Shown here: positions 1 to 8,341 of the stretch, one piece after another
Numbering within the stretch: the first letter of the stretch is position 1
Layout of the letters: each line of letters starts with the position of its first letter
Assembly: GCA_016930295.1 (NCBI GenBank)
Contig: JAFGHE010000095.1
Location: 1 to 33,627, forward strand
Direction: 5' to 3'
DNA length: 33,627 nt
DNA from: Sedimentisphaerales bacterium
Lineage (GTDB): Bacteria; Planctomycetota; Phycisphaerae; Sedimentisphaerales; SM23-30
Made by a program: the position numbers and the translations under genes
Notes under the pieces: generated by a model
The model's database searches: none
Seen by the model: only the letters and a program-made list of their open reading frames with translations
Told to the model about the DNA's origin: nothing

Positions 1-87
1 CGCCAGCGTCAAAAGTATGTGGCAGCTTTGATACTGACTTATAAAGCCTGTTTTACATTGGTAAAATTGACTTTTGACGGCGGCATC
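1..87 (+). mobile_element. MITE-like repeat, copy 1 (subfamily A), left end cut by window
   Basis: First of four related ~89-bp elements. The left end matches the terminal repeat GACGCCRGCGTCAAAAGT minus its first two bases, which would lie outside the window. The right end is ACTTTTGACGGCGGCATC, the near reverse complement. Inside are a GCTTT/AAAGC hairpin and a second hairpin TTTTAC-ATTG-GTAAAA at 51-66. Copy 2 has a different sequence at this second position but the same pairing. The element ends 43 nt before the acyltransferase start codon. No transposase is in the window, so the element would be non-autonomous. Confidence 0.75.
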
Positions 88-130
88 GGAACAGCCACTT
101 CAAATAGTGTAGTGTGAAACGCCTGGAACA

Positions 131-1072
131 ATGGAACTAACACGTAAGTTACGAAAGACCTTGACATTCGGAGCCCTGCGGGGCGGGATGGAACTTGCCT
201 GCCGGGGTAATGTGACAAGTGTGGAGAGGCTTCGCCAGATAATGACAGATCTTACGCGAATCGCAATCCCGCTTCGGATACGTTTAGCCCGGAACATGAA
301 ATTAACAGGTGTTTATCATCCAAAACTAATTGACCATCATTTTGAGCGAGTCATTGATCAATTGATCATGCTGGCACATATTTTCAGGGCAGGTTTTTCG
401 GAAAGTGGTTGCCCGGAGCGATTTATATTTGACGATAGTGTCAAGTTATTAGAGCAGGCTTATGCCAAGGGCAAGGGAGTCATTAATATCGCACCCCATA
501 TTTGCGGGTATCCGGTTTACGCGGCAGTAGTATCCCAGCGGTTTCCCTGCGGCATATATCTTCGACATAATAAAGATCCTCGTAAAATGCGGCTTAATAA
601 CGCCATTGGTCAGGCGGGCGGAGGTGACCTGGTTTATCCACCTAAAGGAGCAAGCAAGGCCCAAAAACTTCAGATTGCCATTGACGTATTACGGCAGGGT
701 AAGCTGCTGTTTATTACTCCTGATACGCCCCGCAGACCGCAGAAGGGCATTGCAGTTACGATATTTGATAAAACCGTCTATTTCCCTCCCGGTATATTCA
801 TTATGTCCATGCGGACCGGGGCGCCCGTAGTACCGGTTTTCTGGGACTGGCGAGACGGCGCCTACCATATCCAATATGAACCGCCGATTGAATTGACCAG
901 AAAAGGACGGATTAAAGATCTGGCCGAGATGTCTATGCAAAAGTGGGCCAAGAGTGTGGATGGCTTTCTCCATGAGCATCCTGAGATGTGGTGGAACTGG
1001 CTGGACAAACACTGGACCCGAATTATTCGAGACGGGCAGATGAATCCCGCAGAGAAAAGGGAAAGAACGTAA
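131..1072 (+). CDS. Lysophospholipid/lipid A acyltransferase family protein (LpxL/HtrB-like)
   Basis: This is a 313-residue protein of the size of LpxL/HtrB late acyltransferases, which transfer an acyl chain from acyl-ACP to lipid A or a related glycolipid at the inner membrane. The family block with the catalytic His is visible as APHICGYP (His123), although the usual H-x4-D/E acid is not in its standard place. A second block, PDTPRRPQKGIAVTIF followed by FPPGIF and TGAPVVPVFW (about 197-239), matches the substrate-binding part of the family. The ending PEMWWNWLDKHW corresponds to the common 'PExW...HRRW' tail. There is no obvious N-terminal membrane anchor. The ribosome site before ATG 131 is weak (CTGGAACA). 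The gene stands 49 nt before the Fe-S ATPase pair and need not share its role. The family is fairly certain, but the exact acceptor is unknown. Confidence 0.75.
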   Translation: MELTRKLRKTLTFGALRGGMELACRGNVTSVERLRQIMTDLTRIAIPLRIRLARNMKLTGVYHPKLIDHHFERVIDQLIMLAHIFRAGFSESGCPERFIFDDSVKLLEQAYAKGKGVINIAPHICGYPVYAAVVSQRFPCGIYLRHNKDPRKMRLNNAIGQAGGGDLVYPPKGASKAQKLQIAIDVLRQGKLLFITPDTPRRPQKGIAVTIFDKTVYFPPGIFIMSMRTGAPVVPVFWDWRDGAYHIQYEPPIELTRKGRIKDLAEMSMQKWAKSVDGFLHEHPEMWWNWLDKHWTRIIRDGQMNPAEKRERT

Positions 1073-1121
1073 CGTTGATGAGAATAATGAGATAATCAGA
1101 TGATTTGGAAATGAGTTTGAA

Positions 1122-1985
1122 ATGAAAATCGCAATTGCCAGTGGAAAAGGCGGAACCGGGAAAACCACGGTGGCCACTAATTTGGCCATGGCTTTTTCGA
1201 AACAAGGCCGGCAGATTGAGCTTTTGGATTGTGATGTCGAAGAGCCCAACTGCCATATATTCGTCAAACCGGAATTCGAATCGAGCCGGCCCATCACGAT
1301 TCCCGTTCCGCTCGTTGACAATGAGAAATGCACTCACTGCGGGATCTGTACGGAAGTATGCCAGTATAGCGCGATCCTCTGTCTCAAAGGGCCGGTTATG
1401 GTCTTTGAAGAACTATGTCACGGCTGCGGGGGCTGTATGCAATTTTGTCCGGCAAAGGCCATTACCGAACACCAGAAGGAAGTCGGTATCGTTGAAACGG
1501 GTCGTGCCCACACGTTTCGTTTCCTGCACGGCAAACTCAACATTGGTCAGGTTCTGGCGCCGGCCGTCATCAAAGGTGTTAAGGCGGCTGCCGACAATAG
1601 TGAGATAATTCTTATTGACGCGCCACCGGGAACATCCTGCTCGGTCATAGAGACAATCAGGGATACGGATCTGGTTGTCCTGGTGACCGAACCCACGCCC
1701 TTTGGATTAAATGACCTGAAACTGGCCGTGGATATGACCCGGGCACTCAGGCTGCCTTTTGCCGTAGTAATTAACCGATGTGATATCGGCGATAATGCCG
1801 TGAAACAATATTGTACGGCGGAAAACATCAAAATCATTTTAGAAATACCTGATGACCGCCGTATCGCCCGTACTTATTCCCGAGGCGAAATCGCTTCCAC
1901 ATGTTTTAGTGAATATGCGGACATGTTCAGCGATCTCGCCGAACGTGTCATCAACCAGATGACCAGCAGGGAATTATTCGGATAA
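1122..1985 (+). CDS. MinD/ParA-type ATPase with inserted 2[4Fe-4S] ferredoxin domain (first of pair)
   Basis: The 287-residue protein has a deviant Walker A loop, SGKGGTGKTT (residues 7-16, with both Lys9 and Lys14), a DCDVEEPN motif (36-43) and a switch II DAPPG (166-170), all typical of MinD/Mrp ATPases. Spliced into the fold is a ferredoxin module with two C-x2-C-x2-C-x3-C sets: Cys70/73/76/80 and Cys99/102/105/109. Members of this family occur as adjacent pairs in anaerobes and form part of the Orp complex in Desulfovibrio, next to a NifX-like protein, as here. The likely role is ATP-dependent handling or insertion of a metal-sulfur cluster in the cytoplasm. The next gene is a paralogue 18 nt downstream, so an operon is likely. 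The ribosome site is modest (GGAAATGAG). Confidence 0.9.
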   Translation: MKIAIASGKGGTGKTTVATNLAMAFSKQGRQIELLDCDVEEPNCHIFVKPEFESSRPITIPVPLVDNEKCTHCGICTEVCQYSAILCLKGPVMVFEELCHGCGGCMQFCPAKAITEHQKEVGIVETGRAHTFRFLHGKLNIGQVLAPAVIKGVKAAADNSEIILIDAPPGTSCSVIETIRDTDLVVLVTEPTPFGLNDLKLAVDMTRALRLPFAVVINRCDIGDNAVKQYCTAENIKIILEIPDDRRIARTYSRGEIASTCFSEYADMFSDLAERVINQMTSRELFG

Positions 1986-2003
1986 CCAAAAAGGAATTAA
2001 TCG

Positions 2004-2906
2004 ATGAAGGAACTGGTCGTTATCAGCGGCAAAGGAGGAACCGGTAAAACCAGCCTGGTCGCTTCCTTTGCGGCACTGGCCCGGAAGAAGGTATTGGCGG
2101 ACTGCGATGTGGATGCCGCCGATCTTCATCTGGTGCTGGAACCTGAAAACCAACAGTCCGAACCGTTCAGTGGCGGCAAACGGGCGGAAATCATATCCGC
2201 ACACTGTATCGGCTGCGGAGCCTGTTTGGAGGCCTGCCGGTTTGAGGCGGTCAAACGTCATGTGGATCTGGACGAAGTTATCAGCACGGTTTTTTATATC
2301 GACCCCATTTCATGTGAAGGCTGCGGTGTTTGCGTGAGAGTCTGTCCGGCAGAAGCTATCGCCTTTGAACCGGTCGTGAATGGGCAATGGTTCATTTCCA
2401 CCACCCGGCACGGCCCGATGGTGCATGCTCGCCTGGGTATTGCTGAAGAAAATTCCGGTAAACTGGTTACCCTCGTCCGCAACCAGGCAAAAAAAATAGC
2501 CGAAGAAAATAACCTGGACCTGGTCATTATCGACGGTTCGCCCGGCATAGGCTGCCCGGTAATTGCCTCCATCACCGGAGCCGATCTGGTCCTGGTGGTT
2601 ACCGAACCGACATTAAGCGGCCAACATGATCTGGAACGAGTGATGAAACTGACCCGGCATTTTAACATTCAGACCATGGTCTGCATTAATAAATGGGATC
2701 TCAACAAAGAGCTGACCGATAAAATGGAAAATCAGGCCCGAGCCGCGCATATCGGGGTTGCCGGCCGGATATGCTACGATAACGACATAACCCAGGCCCA
2801 GATTCATAAATTGTCGGTCGTGGAATATACCAACAATGGAGTATCGTCTGATATCAGAAAAATCTGGGAAGAGGTTTCCCGGGTATTATTCCCCTTAAAT
2901 GAATGA
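2004..2906 (+). CDS. MinD/ParA-type ATPase with inserted 2[4Fe-4S] ferredoxin domain (second of pair)
   Basis: A 300-residue paralogue of the preceding gene. The Walker A loop is SGKGGTGKTS (8-17), followed by DCDVDAADLH, and the switch II motif is DGSPG at about residue 177. The ferredoxin insert uses Cys68/71/74/78 and Cys104/107/110/114, enough for two [4Fe-4S] clusters. The pair probably acts as a heterodimer, by analogy with the two MinD-like subunits of the Orp complex; this is inference. Its TGA stop overlaps the ribosome-binding region of the NifX-like gene, indicating translational coupling. Sequence beyond the shared core differs clearly from the first copy, so this is an old duplication rather than a recent one. 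Confidence 0.9.
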   Translation: MKELVVISGKGGTGKTSLVASFAALARKKVLADCDVDAADLHLVLEPENQQSEPFSGGKRAEIISAHCIGCGACLEACRFEAVKRHVDLDEVISTVFYIDPISCEGCGVCVRVCPAEAIAFEPVVNGQWFISTTRHGPMVHARLGIAEENSGKLVTLVRNQAKKIAEENNLDLVIIDGSPGIGCPVIASITGADLVLVVTEPTLSGQHDLERVMKLTRHFNIQTMVCINKWDLNKELTDKMENQARAAHIGVAGRICYDNDITQAQIHKLSVVEYTNNGVSSDIRKIWEEVSRVLFPLNE

Positions 2907-2916
2907 GGAGTTATTT

Positions 2917-3255
2917 ATGAAAATCGCTATTCCACTGGTGAATGATAAATTATGTATGCATTTCGGGCACTGTGAAGTATTTGCCCTCATTGATGTGGAT
3001 GAAGAATCCAAATCCATTAATTCCATGGAAAGATTAACACCGCCGATGCACCAGCCGGGTGTCCTGCCGGCCTGGCTTCATACCCAGGGCGCCAACGTCA
3101 TTATCGCCGGCGGCATGGGACAGCGGGCCCAGCAGTTATTCGCCCAGAACGACATCAAAGTAGTCGTAGGCGCCCCCAGCGAACCGCCAGAGTCCATTGT
3201 GACCGCGTATCTGAACGACACCCTGGTCCCCGGCGAAAATATCTGCGACCATTAA
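2917..3255 (+). CDS. NifX/NifB-C-terminal family (dinitrogenase iron-molybdenum cofactor) protein
   Basis: This is a 112-residue single-domain protein of the NifX/NafY/Orp fold (DIM-cofactor family). It begins MKIAIPLVNDKLCMHFGHC, where FGHC is the family's hallmark near the N terminus, and contains IIAGGMGQRAQQLF, the second conserved block. ATG 2917 is chosen because GAGGAG lies 6 nt ahead of it; an in-frame ATG at 2899 overlaps the upstream gene and has no ribosome site. Family members bind metal-sulfur clusters such as FeMo-co precursors or the Mo-Cu cluster of Orp. Its place directly after the two Fe-S ATPases supports a cluster carrier or acceptor role. Which metal is bound cannot be read from the sequence. 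Confidence 0.88.
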   Translation: MKIAIPLVNDKLCMHFGHCEVFALIDVDEESKSINSMERLTPPMHQPGVLPAWLHTQGANVIIAGGMGQRAQQLFAQNDIKVVVGAPSEPPESIVTAYLNDTLVPGENICDH

Positions 3256-3266
3256 CCGGAAATCCT

Positions 3267-4130
3267 ATGCACAACCATGATAATCAATCATTGATTTCCG
3301 TCACCATTCTGGTGAACGATATTGCTCCGATCAACATGATTGGTGAGCACGGTTTTTCCATCTGGATAGACAATGGAAGACACGGAATACTCTTTGATAC
3401 CGGGCAAAGCAGCCTGTTTATGTCCAACGCCCACGTTTTAGGCATCGACCTGAAAAACCTCGATACGGTCGTTATCAGCCATGGACATTACGACCATACC
3501 GGAGGGCTCTCGGGCCTGTCTCACTATGCCTCCCAGACAGCGCTGTATATTCATCCTGAGGCCCTTCATTCCAAATATGTCCGTCATTACCGGGAAGAAT
3601 CTCGATATATTGGTATCTCGATGGATTTGGCTTTAAAAATAAAAGACCAGAGCCTTTTTAAACAGGTCGTCTGGACGGAAAAGCCGACCGATATCTACCC
3701 GGGTTTCACCGTGACCGGTCCTATCCCCCGACAAACTGAATATGAAAATGTCTGTGACCCTTTCTTTCTGGATGCCGAGAGCATAAAATCGGATTTCATG
3801 CCGGACGATCAGGCTCTTTATTTTGAATCCAATGACGGGCTGGTCGTGATTGTCGGTTGCGCCCACGCCGGTATTATCAATACGCTTCATTATGTATCCC
3901 AATTGGCACATAAAAAACAAATCCATACCGTAATAGGAGGCTTGCATCTAAATAGCGCCTCCGAGGAACGAATCATACATACCCTGGCCGCTTTGTATGA
4001 TCTCCACGTGAAACAAATATGCCCGGTCCATTGTACCGGCCATTATGCTATCGAAAAAATCCGGCAGGCATTTGGCGATAACTATATCTCCGGTGCGGTA
4101 GGTACAAAATTATTTTTCAGGAAAGCCTAA
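3267..4130 (+). CDS. Metallo-beta-lactamase fold hydrolase (COG1237-like)
   Basis: The 287-residue protein carries the metal-binding motif SHGHYDHTGG (His72, His74, Asp76, His77), preceded by the family's LFDTGQSS. Later metal-ligand regions are GCAHAGIINTL (about residue 196) and a final PVHCTGHYA. This arrangement fits the COG1237 branch, often named after methanopterin biosynthesis (dihydropterin-aminobenzene-phosphate synthase-like); many bacterial members have no proven substrate. It starts 11 nt after the NifX-like gene and ends 4 nt before DAHP synthase, so it is almost certainly in the same transcript. The same family is commonly found beside MinD/NifX-type clusters in anaerobes. The fold is certain and the substrate unknown. 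Confidence 0.85.
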   Translation: MHNHDNQSLISVTILVNDIAPINMIGEHGFSIWIDNGRHGILFDTGQSSLFMSNAHVLGIDLKNLDTVVISHGHYDHTGGLSGLSHYASQTALYIHPEALHSKYVRHYREESRYIGISMDLALKIKDQSLFKQVVWTEKPTDIYPGFTVTGPIPRQTEYENVCDPFFLDAESIKSDFMPDDQALYFESNDGLVVIVGCAHAGIINTLHYVSQLAHKKQIHTVIGGLHLNSASEERIIHTLAALYDLHVKQICPVHCTGHYAIEKIRQAFGDNYISGAVGTKLFFRKA

Positions 4131-4134
4131 CCCC

Positions 4135-5169
4135 ATGGAATTAACTGACAACATTAACATCACGCAATTCAAATCCTTGATCACACCTAAGCAGCTCAAG
4201 GACGAACAGCCTCAAACGGAAGCCGTGGCTCAGCAGGTGGCCGATTTCCGCTTTCAGGTTCAAAATATCCTTACTCATACAGATAAACGCCGATTGATAA
4301 TAACCGGCCCCTGCTCATTGCACGATGAGCAGGCCAGTCTCGACTATGCCGGGAGACTTAAACAACTCCAGGAAACTCTAAAAGATAAAATTCTGATTAT
4401 CATGCGTACCTATTTTGAAAAACCTCGTACCACCCTGGGCTGGAAGGGAATGATCTACGATCCCTATCTGGATGGTTCCTATGATATCGAAGCGGGCCTG
4501 CGACGCGCCCGAAGCTTATTGCTTGCTATAGGCAACCTGGGTGTACCAACGGCTACGGAATTCCTGGATACTATTATCCCTCAATATCTGGCCGATCTGG
4601 TATCCTGGGCCGCCATTGGCGCCAGAACCACTGAGTCCCAGATCCACCGCCAAATGGCCAGCGGCCTGTCCATGCCTATCGGATTCAAAAATTCCACTGA
4701 CGGCAACCTGTATGTAGCTATTGATGCCGTCAAGGCCGCGGGCAGCCCCCATTCATTTTTAGGAATCGATAGAAACGGAAAAGTAATTATCGCGGAGACC
4801 AGAGGCAATAAATACGGGCACCTGGTCCTGCGCGGCGGAGCCAACGGTCCCAATTACGGTTCCGAATATTGTGCTTTTGCCCAGGTATTATTACAAAAGG
4901 CCGATGTGGCCACCGGCATTATGATCGACTGTAGTCATGCCAACTCGTCTAAAAACCATACCCTCCAGCGCCATGTCCTGCTGGATGTAACCGAACAAAT
5001 TCGTCACGGCAACTCAATCATCGCCGGTATCATGCTGGAAAGCTTTTTAAAAGAGGGCAGCCAGCCATGTAATACTCCCGATAAATTAAACTATGGACAA
5101 TCCATTACGGATGGGTGTATCGGCTGGGAAGAGACCGAAGAGCTAATTCGTCATCTGGCAAACAGTTAA
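4135..5169 (+). CDS. aroG: 3-deoxy-7-phosphoheptulonate (DAHP) synthase, class I AroG/F/H type
   Basis: This enzyme condenses phosphoenolpyruvate with erythrose 4-phosphate, the first step of the shikimate pathway. At 344 residues it matches the AroFGH length (about 350). Diagnostic stretches are ITGPCSLHDE, RTYFEKPRTTLGWKG, PTATEFLD, SWAAIGARTTESQ, GFKNSTDG, LRGGANGPNYG and IDCSHANSSK, which contain the Cys, His and Glu residues used for metal and substrate binding in this family. The N-terminal extension (residues 1-40) is of the allosteric, feedback-regulated type, but which amino acid inhibits it cannot be told. The gene begins 4 nt after the metallo-hydrolase, an unusual neighbour for an aromatic-pathway enzyme; no other shikimate gene is in the window. 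Confidence 0.93.
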   Translation: MELTDNINITQFKSLITPKQLKDEQPQTEAVAQQVADFRFQVQNILTHTDKRRLIITGPCSLHDEQASLDYAGRLKQLQETLKDKILIIMRTYFEKPRTTLGWKGMIYDPYLDGSYDIEAGLRRARSLLLAIGNLGVPTATEFLDTIIPQYLADLVSWAAIGARTTESQIHRQMASGLSMPIGFKNSTDGNLYVAIDAVKAAGSPHSFLGIDRNGKVIIAETRGNKYGHLVLRGGANGPNYGSEYCAFAQVLLQKADVATGIMIDCSHANSSKNHTLQRHVLLDVTEQIRHGNSIIAGIMLESFLKEGSQPCNTPDKLNYGQSITDGCIGWEETEELIRHLANS

Positions 5170-5201
5170 TTATAACCTCAATCAATTATGGAGATCAACA
5201 A

Positions 5202-5576
5202 ATGATTCAATTACCCGACACAGTTAAAAAGGCCATCTTAAAACAGGACGTTTTCCCGGTAGCAACATGCTCTCGGGAAGGAACACCTAATGTCATTTAT
5301 GTAAAATATCTGAAAGTGATAGATGATGAAACAGTAGTCTTAGCGGATAATTACTTCCACAAGACGCGTGATAATATTCAGAAAAATCCAAACCTTGCTT
5401 TTGTGGTCCTTGACGAGGAAAAAGGCTCTTTTCAAATAAAAGGTTCGGTTCAGTGGTCGAACGACGGCCCCCTGTATGATGATATGCTTACCTGGGTCCC
5501 CGATAAATTCCCACGAATTGCGGCTGTTGTCCTTCACGTCGAGAAAATTTATAACGGAGCCGAACAACTGGTTTAA
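5202..5576 (+). CDS. Pyridoxamine 5'-phosphate oxidase-like FMN-binding protein
   Basis: This is a 124-residue split-barrel flavin-binding protein. It shows the family pattern of a buried strand FPVATCSREGTPNVIYVKY, then VVLADNYFHKTRDNIQKNPNLAFVV and a final strand segment. Such short proteins bind FMN or F420 and act as small reductases or sensors; the sequence does not allow a substrate to be named. The start at 5202 is preferred because a GGAG sits 8 nt ahead of it and upstream in-frame codons overlap DAHP synthase. It lies 32 nt downstream of that gene and may be cotranscribed with it. Confidence 0.78.
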   Translation: MIQLPDTVKKAILKQDVFPVATCSREGTPNVIYVKYLKVIDDETVVLADNYFHKTRDNIQKNPNLAFVVLDEEKGSFQIKGSVQWSNDGPLYDDMLTWVPDKFPRIAAVVLHVEKIYNGAEQLV

Positions 5577-5695
5577 ATATATGAATTACAGAAAATGACT
5601 TTATATACACTAATGTCTGCCGGAGGTGGGACTTCATCATAAACAAATGGTAACTCAGGTAAACAGTATTTTATGAATAACGGGAGAGTTAATAC

Positions 5696-6193
5696 ATGAA
5701 ACGCAACACGTGGAATTTTATTGTGGACGTGATAACGCTTTTTGCGTTTGTGGGACTGGTGTGGACGGGATTTTTGATTCATTACGTTTTACCGCCCCGA
5801 CATGGCCGACTGTTTGGTACGGAACTGTTACTTTGGGGATGGGACCGACACAATTATGGACAGGTTCATTTTTACCTGGCTATCGGTATGACGGGCCTGA
5901 GTGCCGTGCACGTATGGCTGCACTGGTCGTGGGTATGCGGAACCATCGGTAGTCTATTCGGCCGAACCAAGGCAGGGTATTCACGCAGAGTCATCTACGG
6001 TCTGATATTTCTCCTGATTGTCTCGGGAGCAATGGTGGGAAGTCTGCTGTGGGCTAATACCCGGGTGCAAAAAATCGTCCGCGAAAGCGGCGGTCATGGT
6101 GTTTTTGACCAAGACAGCTCTATACCCAATATTGATCAAAAGTCCCTGCAGGAGATTTCCCGAAAAAATCATGTATCGATAAACTCAACTTAG
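5696..6193 (+). CDS. DUF4405-type membrane protein, possible cytochrome b-like
   Basis: The 165-residue protein has three membrane segments (about residues 4-32, 57-80 and 99-121) and a C-terminal soluble tail of about 45 residues. The first two segments and their spacing resemble the DUF4405 family, which is related to small b-type cytochromes. Histidines at the ends of the helices (FLIHY, VHFYL, VHVWLHW) could ligate haem, but this is inference. The tail after the third segment (RVQKIVRESGGHG) is polar and probably outside the membrane. The neighbouring FMN protein and Fe-S proteins suggest an electron-transfer setting. A ribosome site (GGGAG) lies about 11 nt before the ATG. Confidence 0.7.
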   Translation: MKRNTWNFIVDVITLFAFVGLVWTGFLIHYVLPPRHGRLFGTELLLWGWDRHNYGQVHFYLAIGMTGLSAVHVWLHWSWVCGTIGSLFGRTKAGYSRRVIYGLIFLLIVSGAMVGSLLWANTRVQKIVRESGGHGVFDQDSSIPNIDQKSLQEISRKNHVSINST

Positions 6194-6366
6194 CTATAGA
6201 TGCGGACAATCATGAGCCGTCGGAACAGTTATAAAAATATTATGGATCCGGCATGAAAAACACACACCCATTCATTGAAACGTACCAGTACTAATAACGT
6301 TCAGGGGGAAATATATACTGATTCAGTGTAATGAATCGACTCATCGATAATCGGAGTAAAAATATT

Positions 6367-7296
6367 ATGGTATCTCATATTTTTGGACCGGTGCCATCAC
6401 GACGGCTGGGGCGTTCCCTGGGAATTGATCTGGTGCCGTTTAAGACCTGCACCTACGATTGCATTTACTGCCAACTGGGCCGAACCACCCATAAAACAAT
6501 ACAGCGCAAGGAATGGACGCCGCTAACGGATGTCATGAATGAACTAAAAGAACGATTAGCCTGTAATCCCGATTACATCTCTCTCTCAGGTTCCGGCGAA
6601 CCAACGTTGTATTCACGACTCGAGGAACTCATAGCGAAAATCAAGGAAATGACCGACATTCCCGTGGCCGTTATTACCAATGGTTCGCTCTTGTGGCTGC
6701 CGGAGGTCCGCTCCTCAATAAAACAGGCCGATCTTGTCTTGCCGTCACTGGATACCGGAAGCGACCTGTACTTTCAATACGTTAATCGACCCGACCCTAA
6801 GATAGGATTTGATCATCTGATGGAAGGCTTGATCAAATTTCGCCGGGAATACCAGGGGCAATATTGGCTGGAAGTATTTATACTGGGCGGTGTTACCACG
6901 GTAGACAAAGAGGTGGTCCGCTTAACGAATTGTATCAGAAAAATCAACCCGGACCGTATTCAGTTAAACACAGTTACCCGACCACCCACCGAAAGCTTTG
7001 CGATGCAGGCTTCTAGAGAACAATTGGAAAATATCGTAATGAAAATAGGCGATAACGCGGAACTCATGCCAGATTACCAGCCCATTGATTCCCAAATATA
7101 TTATACCGCCACATGTGATGATATACTGGAACTTATCCGACGACGCCCCTGTTCGGTCGAAGATATTGCTCAGGGACTGGGATTACATCGCAACGAAGTC
7201 GTCAAATACCTGGAACATCTATCGGGCCAGGGAAAAATCCATTCCGAACTACAGAACAATCAGCTTTACTACCTAAAGCGTTCACATCTTCTCTGA
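6367..7296 (+). CDS. Radical SAM protein (COG0731-like) with C-terminal winged-helix segment
   Basis: The N terminus reads FGPVPSRRLGRSLGIDLVPF, followed by the radical SAM cluster motif C-x3-C-x2-C (Cys28, Cys32, Cys35 in CTYDCIYC). The phrase SLSGSGEPTL is the SAM-binding GGE-like motif. The first ~230 residues match the COG0731 family, related to the tRNA wyosine enzyme but in bacteria usually of unknown substrate. The last ~65 residues (CDDILELIRRRPCSVEDIAQ onward) look like a winged-helix domain. ATG 6367 is chosen because GGAG precedes it by 10 nt; an in-frame ATG at 6331 has its nearest purine tract too far away. It may belong to the metal-cluster cluster upstream, 173 nt from the DUF4405 gene. 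Confidence 0.85.
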   Translation: MVSHIFGPVPSRRLGRSLGIDLVPFKTCTYDCIYCQLGRTTHKTIQRKEWTPLTDVMNELKERLACNPDYISLSGSGEPTLYSRLEELIAKIKEMTDIPVAVITNGSLLWLPEVRSSIKQADLVLPSLDTGSDLYFQYVNRPDPKIGFDHLMEGLIKFRREYQGQYWLEVFILGGVTTVDKEVVRLTNCIRKINPDRIQLNTVTRPPTESFAMQASREQLENIVMKIGDNAELMPDYQPIDSQIYYTATCDDILELIRRRPCSVEDIAQGLGLHRNEVVKYLEHLSGQGKIHSELQNNQLYYLKRSHLL

Positions 7297-7389
7297 ATTC
7301 AACATCGAAAAAAAACCTGGTTCTTCCCCAATTATTTTTGGGAAAATCCGTGTTCTCAGGCGTCTTATTGATGTAAGGTAAAGGATAGT

Positions 7390-7890
7390 ATGAACGCGGC
7401 TGAACTGGAACAAATCTGTACATGGTATGACACCTGGGGAGTTCATCTGCTGTTGTATGCCCGATCCCTGCTGGATGAAGATTTAGCGCAAGATGTTGTC
7501 CAGGAAGTATTTATCCGCCTGTTGGCCCAGCGCCGGCCGTCCCGGAATGTCAAGGCCTGGCTGTTTCGGGCGGTTCGCAACGAAGCCATCAGCCAGATCC
7601 GCCGCCGTAAGCGTCGCAGGGAGCATCAACAGAGAATTGCCACAGCCAACAGAAACTGGTTTGAGACGTGTCCAGAGGACCTGATTGACGCCCAAACCGC
7701 CCAGGCCGCCCTGGAAAAGCTTGACGCAGGACAAAGAGAAGTGGTCATTTTGCGAATCTGGGGCCAACTGACATTCAAAGAAATAGCAGAAATTTTAGAG
7801 CGACCCCTCTCATCACTGCACCATAGTTACCAGGAGGCTCTGGTGGCTTTAAGAAAGGAAATGAAATTATGTCAAACCAGGAAAATTTAA
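7390..7890 (+). CDS. ECF-type RNA polymerase sigma factor
   Basis: The 166-residue protein has the two conserved parts of a group IV sigma factor. Region 2 (about residues 15-75) contains DLAQDVVQEVFIRLLA for core binding and -10 recognition, and KAWLFRAVRNEAISQIRRRKRR. Region 4 (about 103-160) contains LDAGQREVVILRIWGQLTFKEIAEIL and a recognition helix, SSLHHSYQEALVALRK. It leads a four-gene run with a small membrane protein and two exported proteins, so it likely controls envelope or secretion functions, including its own operon. The next gene starts inside its 3' end, typical of a sigma/anti-sigma pair. Confidence 0.92.
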   Translation: MNAAELEQICTWYDTWGVHLLLYARSLLDEDLAQDVVQEVFIRLLAQRRPSRNVKAWLFRAVRNEAISQIRRRKRRREHQQRIATANRNWFETCPEDLIDAQTAQAALEKLDAGQREVVILRIWGQLTFKEIAEILERPLSSLHHSYQEALVALRKEMKLCQTRKI

Positions 7891-8318
7891 CACCGGCCCA
7901 GCAGGAACTGGAATCTGCCCTGGCGGCTTTACAGCCCGGCTCAAGCGTAATCAATCGGGATTTACTCCTGTTCCGTGCCGGCCGGAAAAGCGTACGCCGG
8001 CATAACCGATTATGGCAGACTTTGACGGGCACGCTGGCGGTGATGTTAGCCATTTCTTTAGGATATCGACCAGCCCCGCCATCAATCACTTCACAGTTCG
8101 CATCACAAAAAACCACCCCCCTTACCCTACAGAGCTCCGGATTCGAAAAAATGACCTTCACCCCCGATAAATCGAACTGGGATGATGGCAGTTATTTTAA
8201 ATTACGAAAAAAAGTTCTGGAAGAAGGACTGGACGTACTGCCCCGCTCAGAATCTTCTACAGGTTCAGAAATAATTGACAATCCCGCTTCATTACTTAAA
8301 GAGTTACTTTCCTCTTAG
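7869..8318 (+). CDS. Small single-pass membrane protein, putative anti-sigma factor
   Basis: A 149-residue protein whose ATG overlaps the sigma factor gene by 22 nt. It has a cytoplasmic N-terminal part of about 45 residues rich in Arg and Leu, one membrane span (about residues 48-67, LWQTLTGTLAVMLAISLGY) and a polar outer part without recognisable domains. This layout and the overlap are standard for ECF anti-sigma factors, but there is no zinc-binding ZAS motif (H-x3-C-x2-C). The anti-sigma role is therefore inferred from gene order only. Confidence 0.65.
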   Translation: MSNQENLTPAQQELESALAALQPGSSVINRDLLLFRAGRKSVRRHNRLWQTLTGTLAVMLAISLGYRPAPPSITSQFASQKTTPLTLQSSGFEKMTFTPDKSNWDDGSYFKLRKKVLEEGLDVLPRSESSTGSEIIDNPASLLKELLSS

Positions 8319-8341
8319 TCTTAATACGATGGAGATTTATC

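Noticed and set aside
4000-4015. parS-like sequence with CACGTGAAACA in the metallo-hydrolase gene
   Set aside because: Only 13 of 16 bases fit, one half is degenerate and it lies in coding sequence, so chance is more likely.
7324-7342. CCCAA/TTGGG inverted repeat before the sigma-factor gene as a terminator
   Set aside because: The stem is only about five pairs and no T-run follows, so it is not supported.
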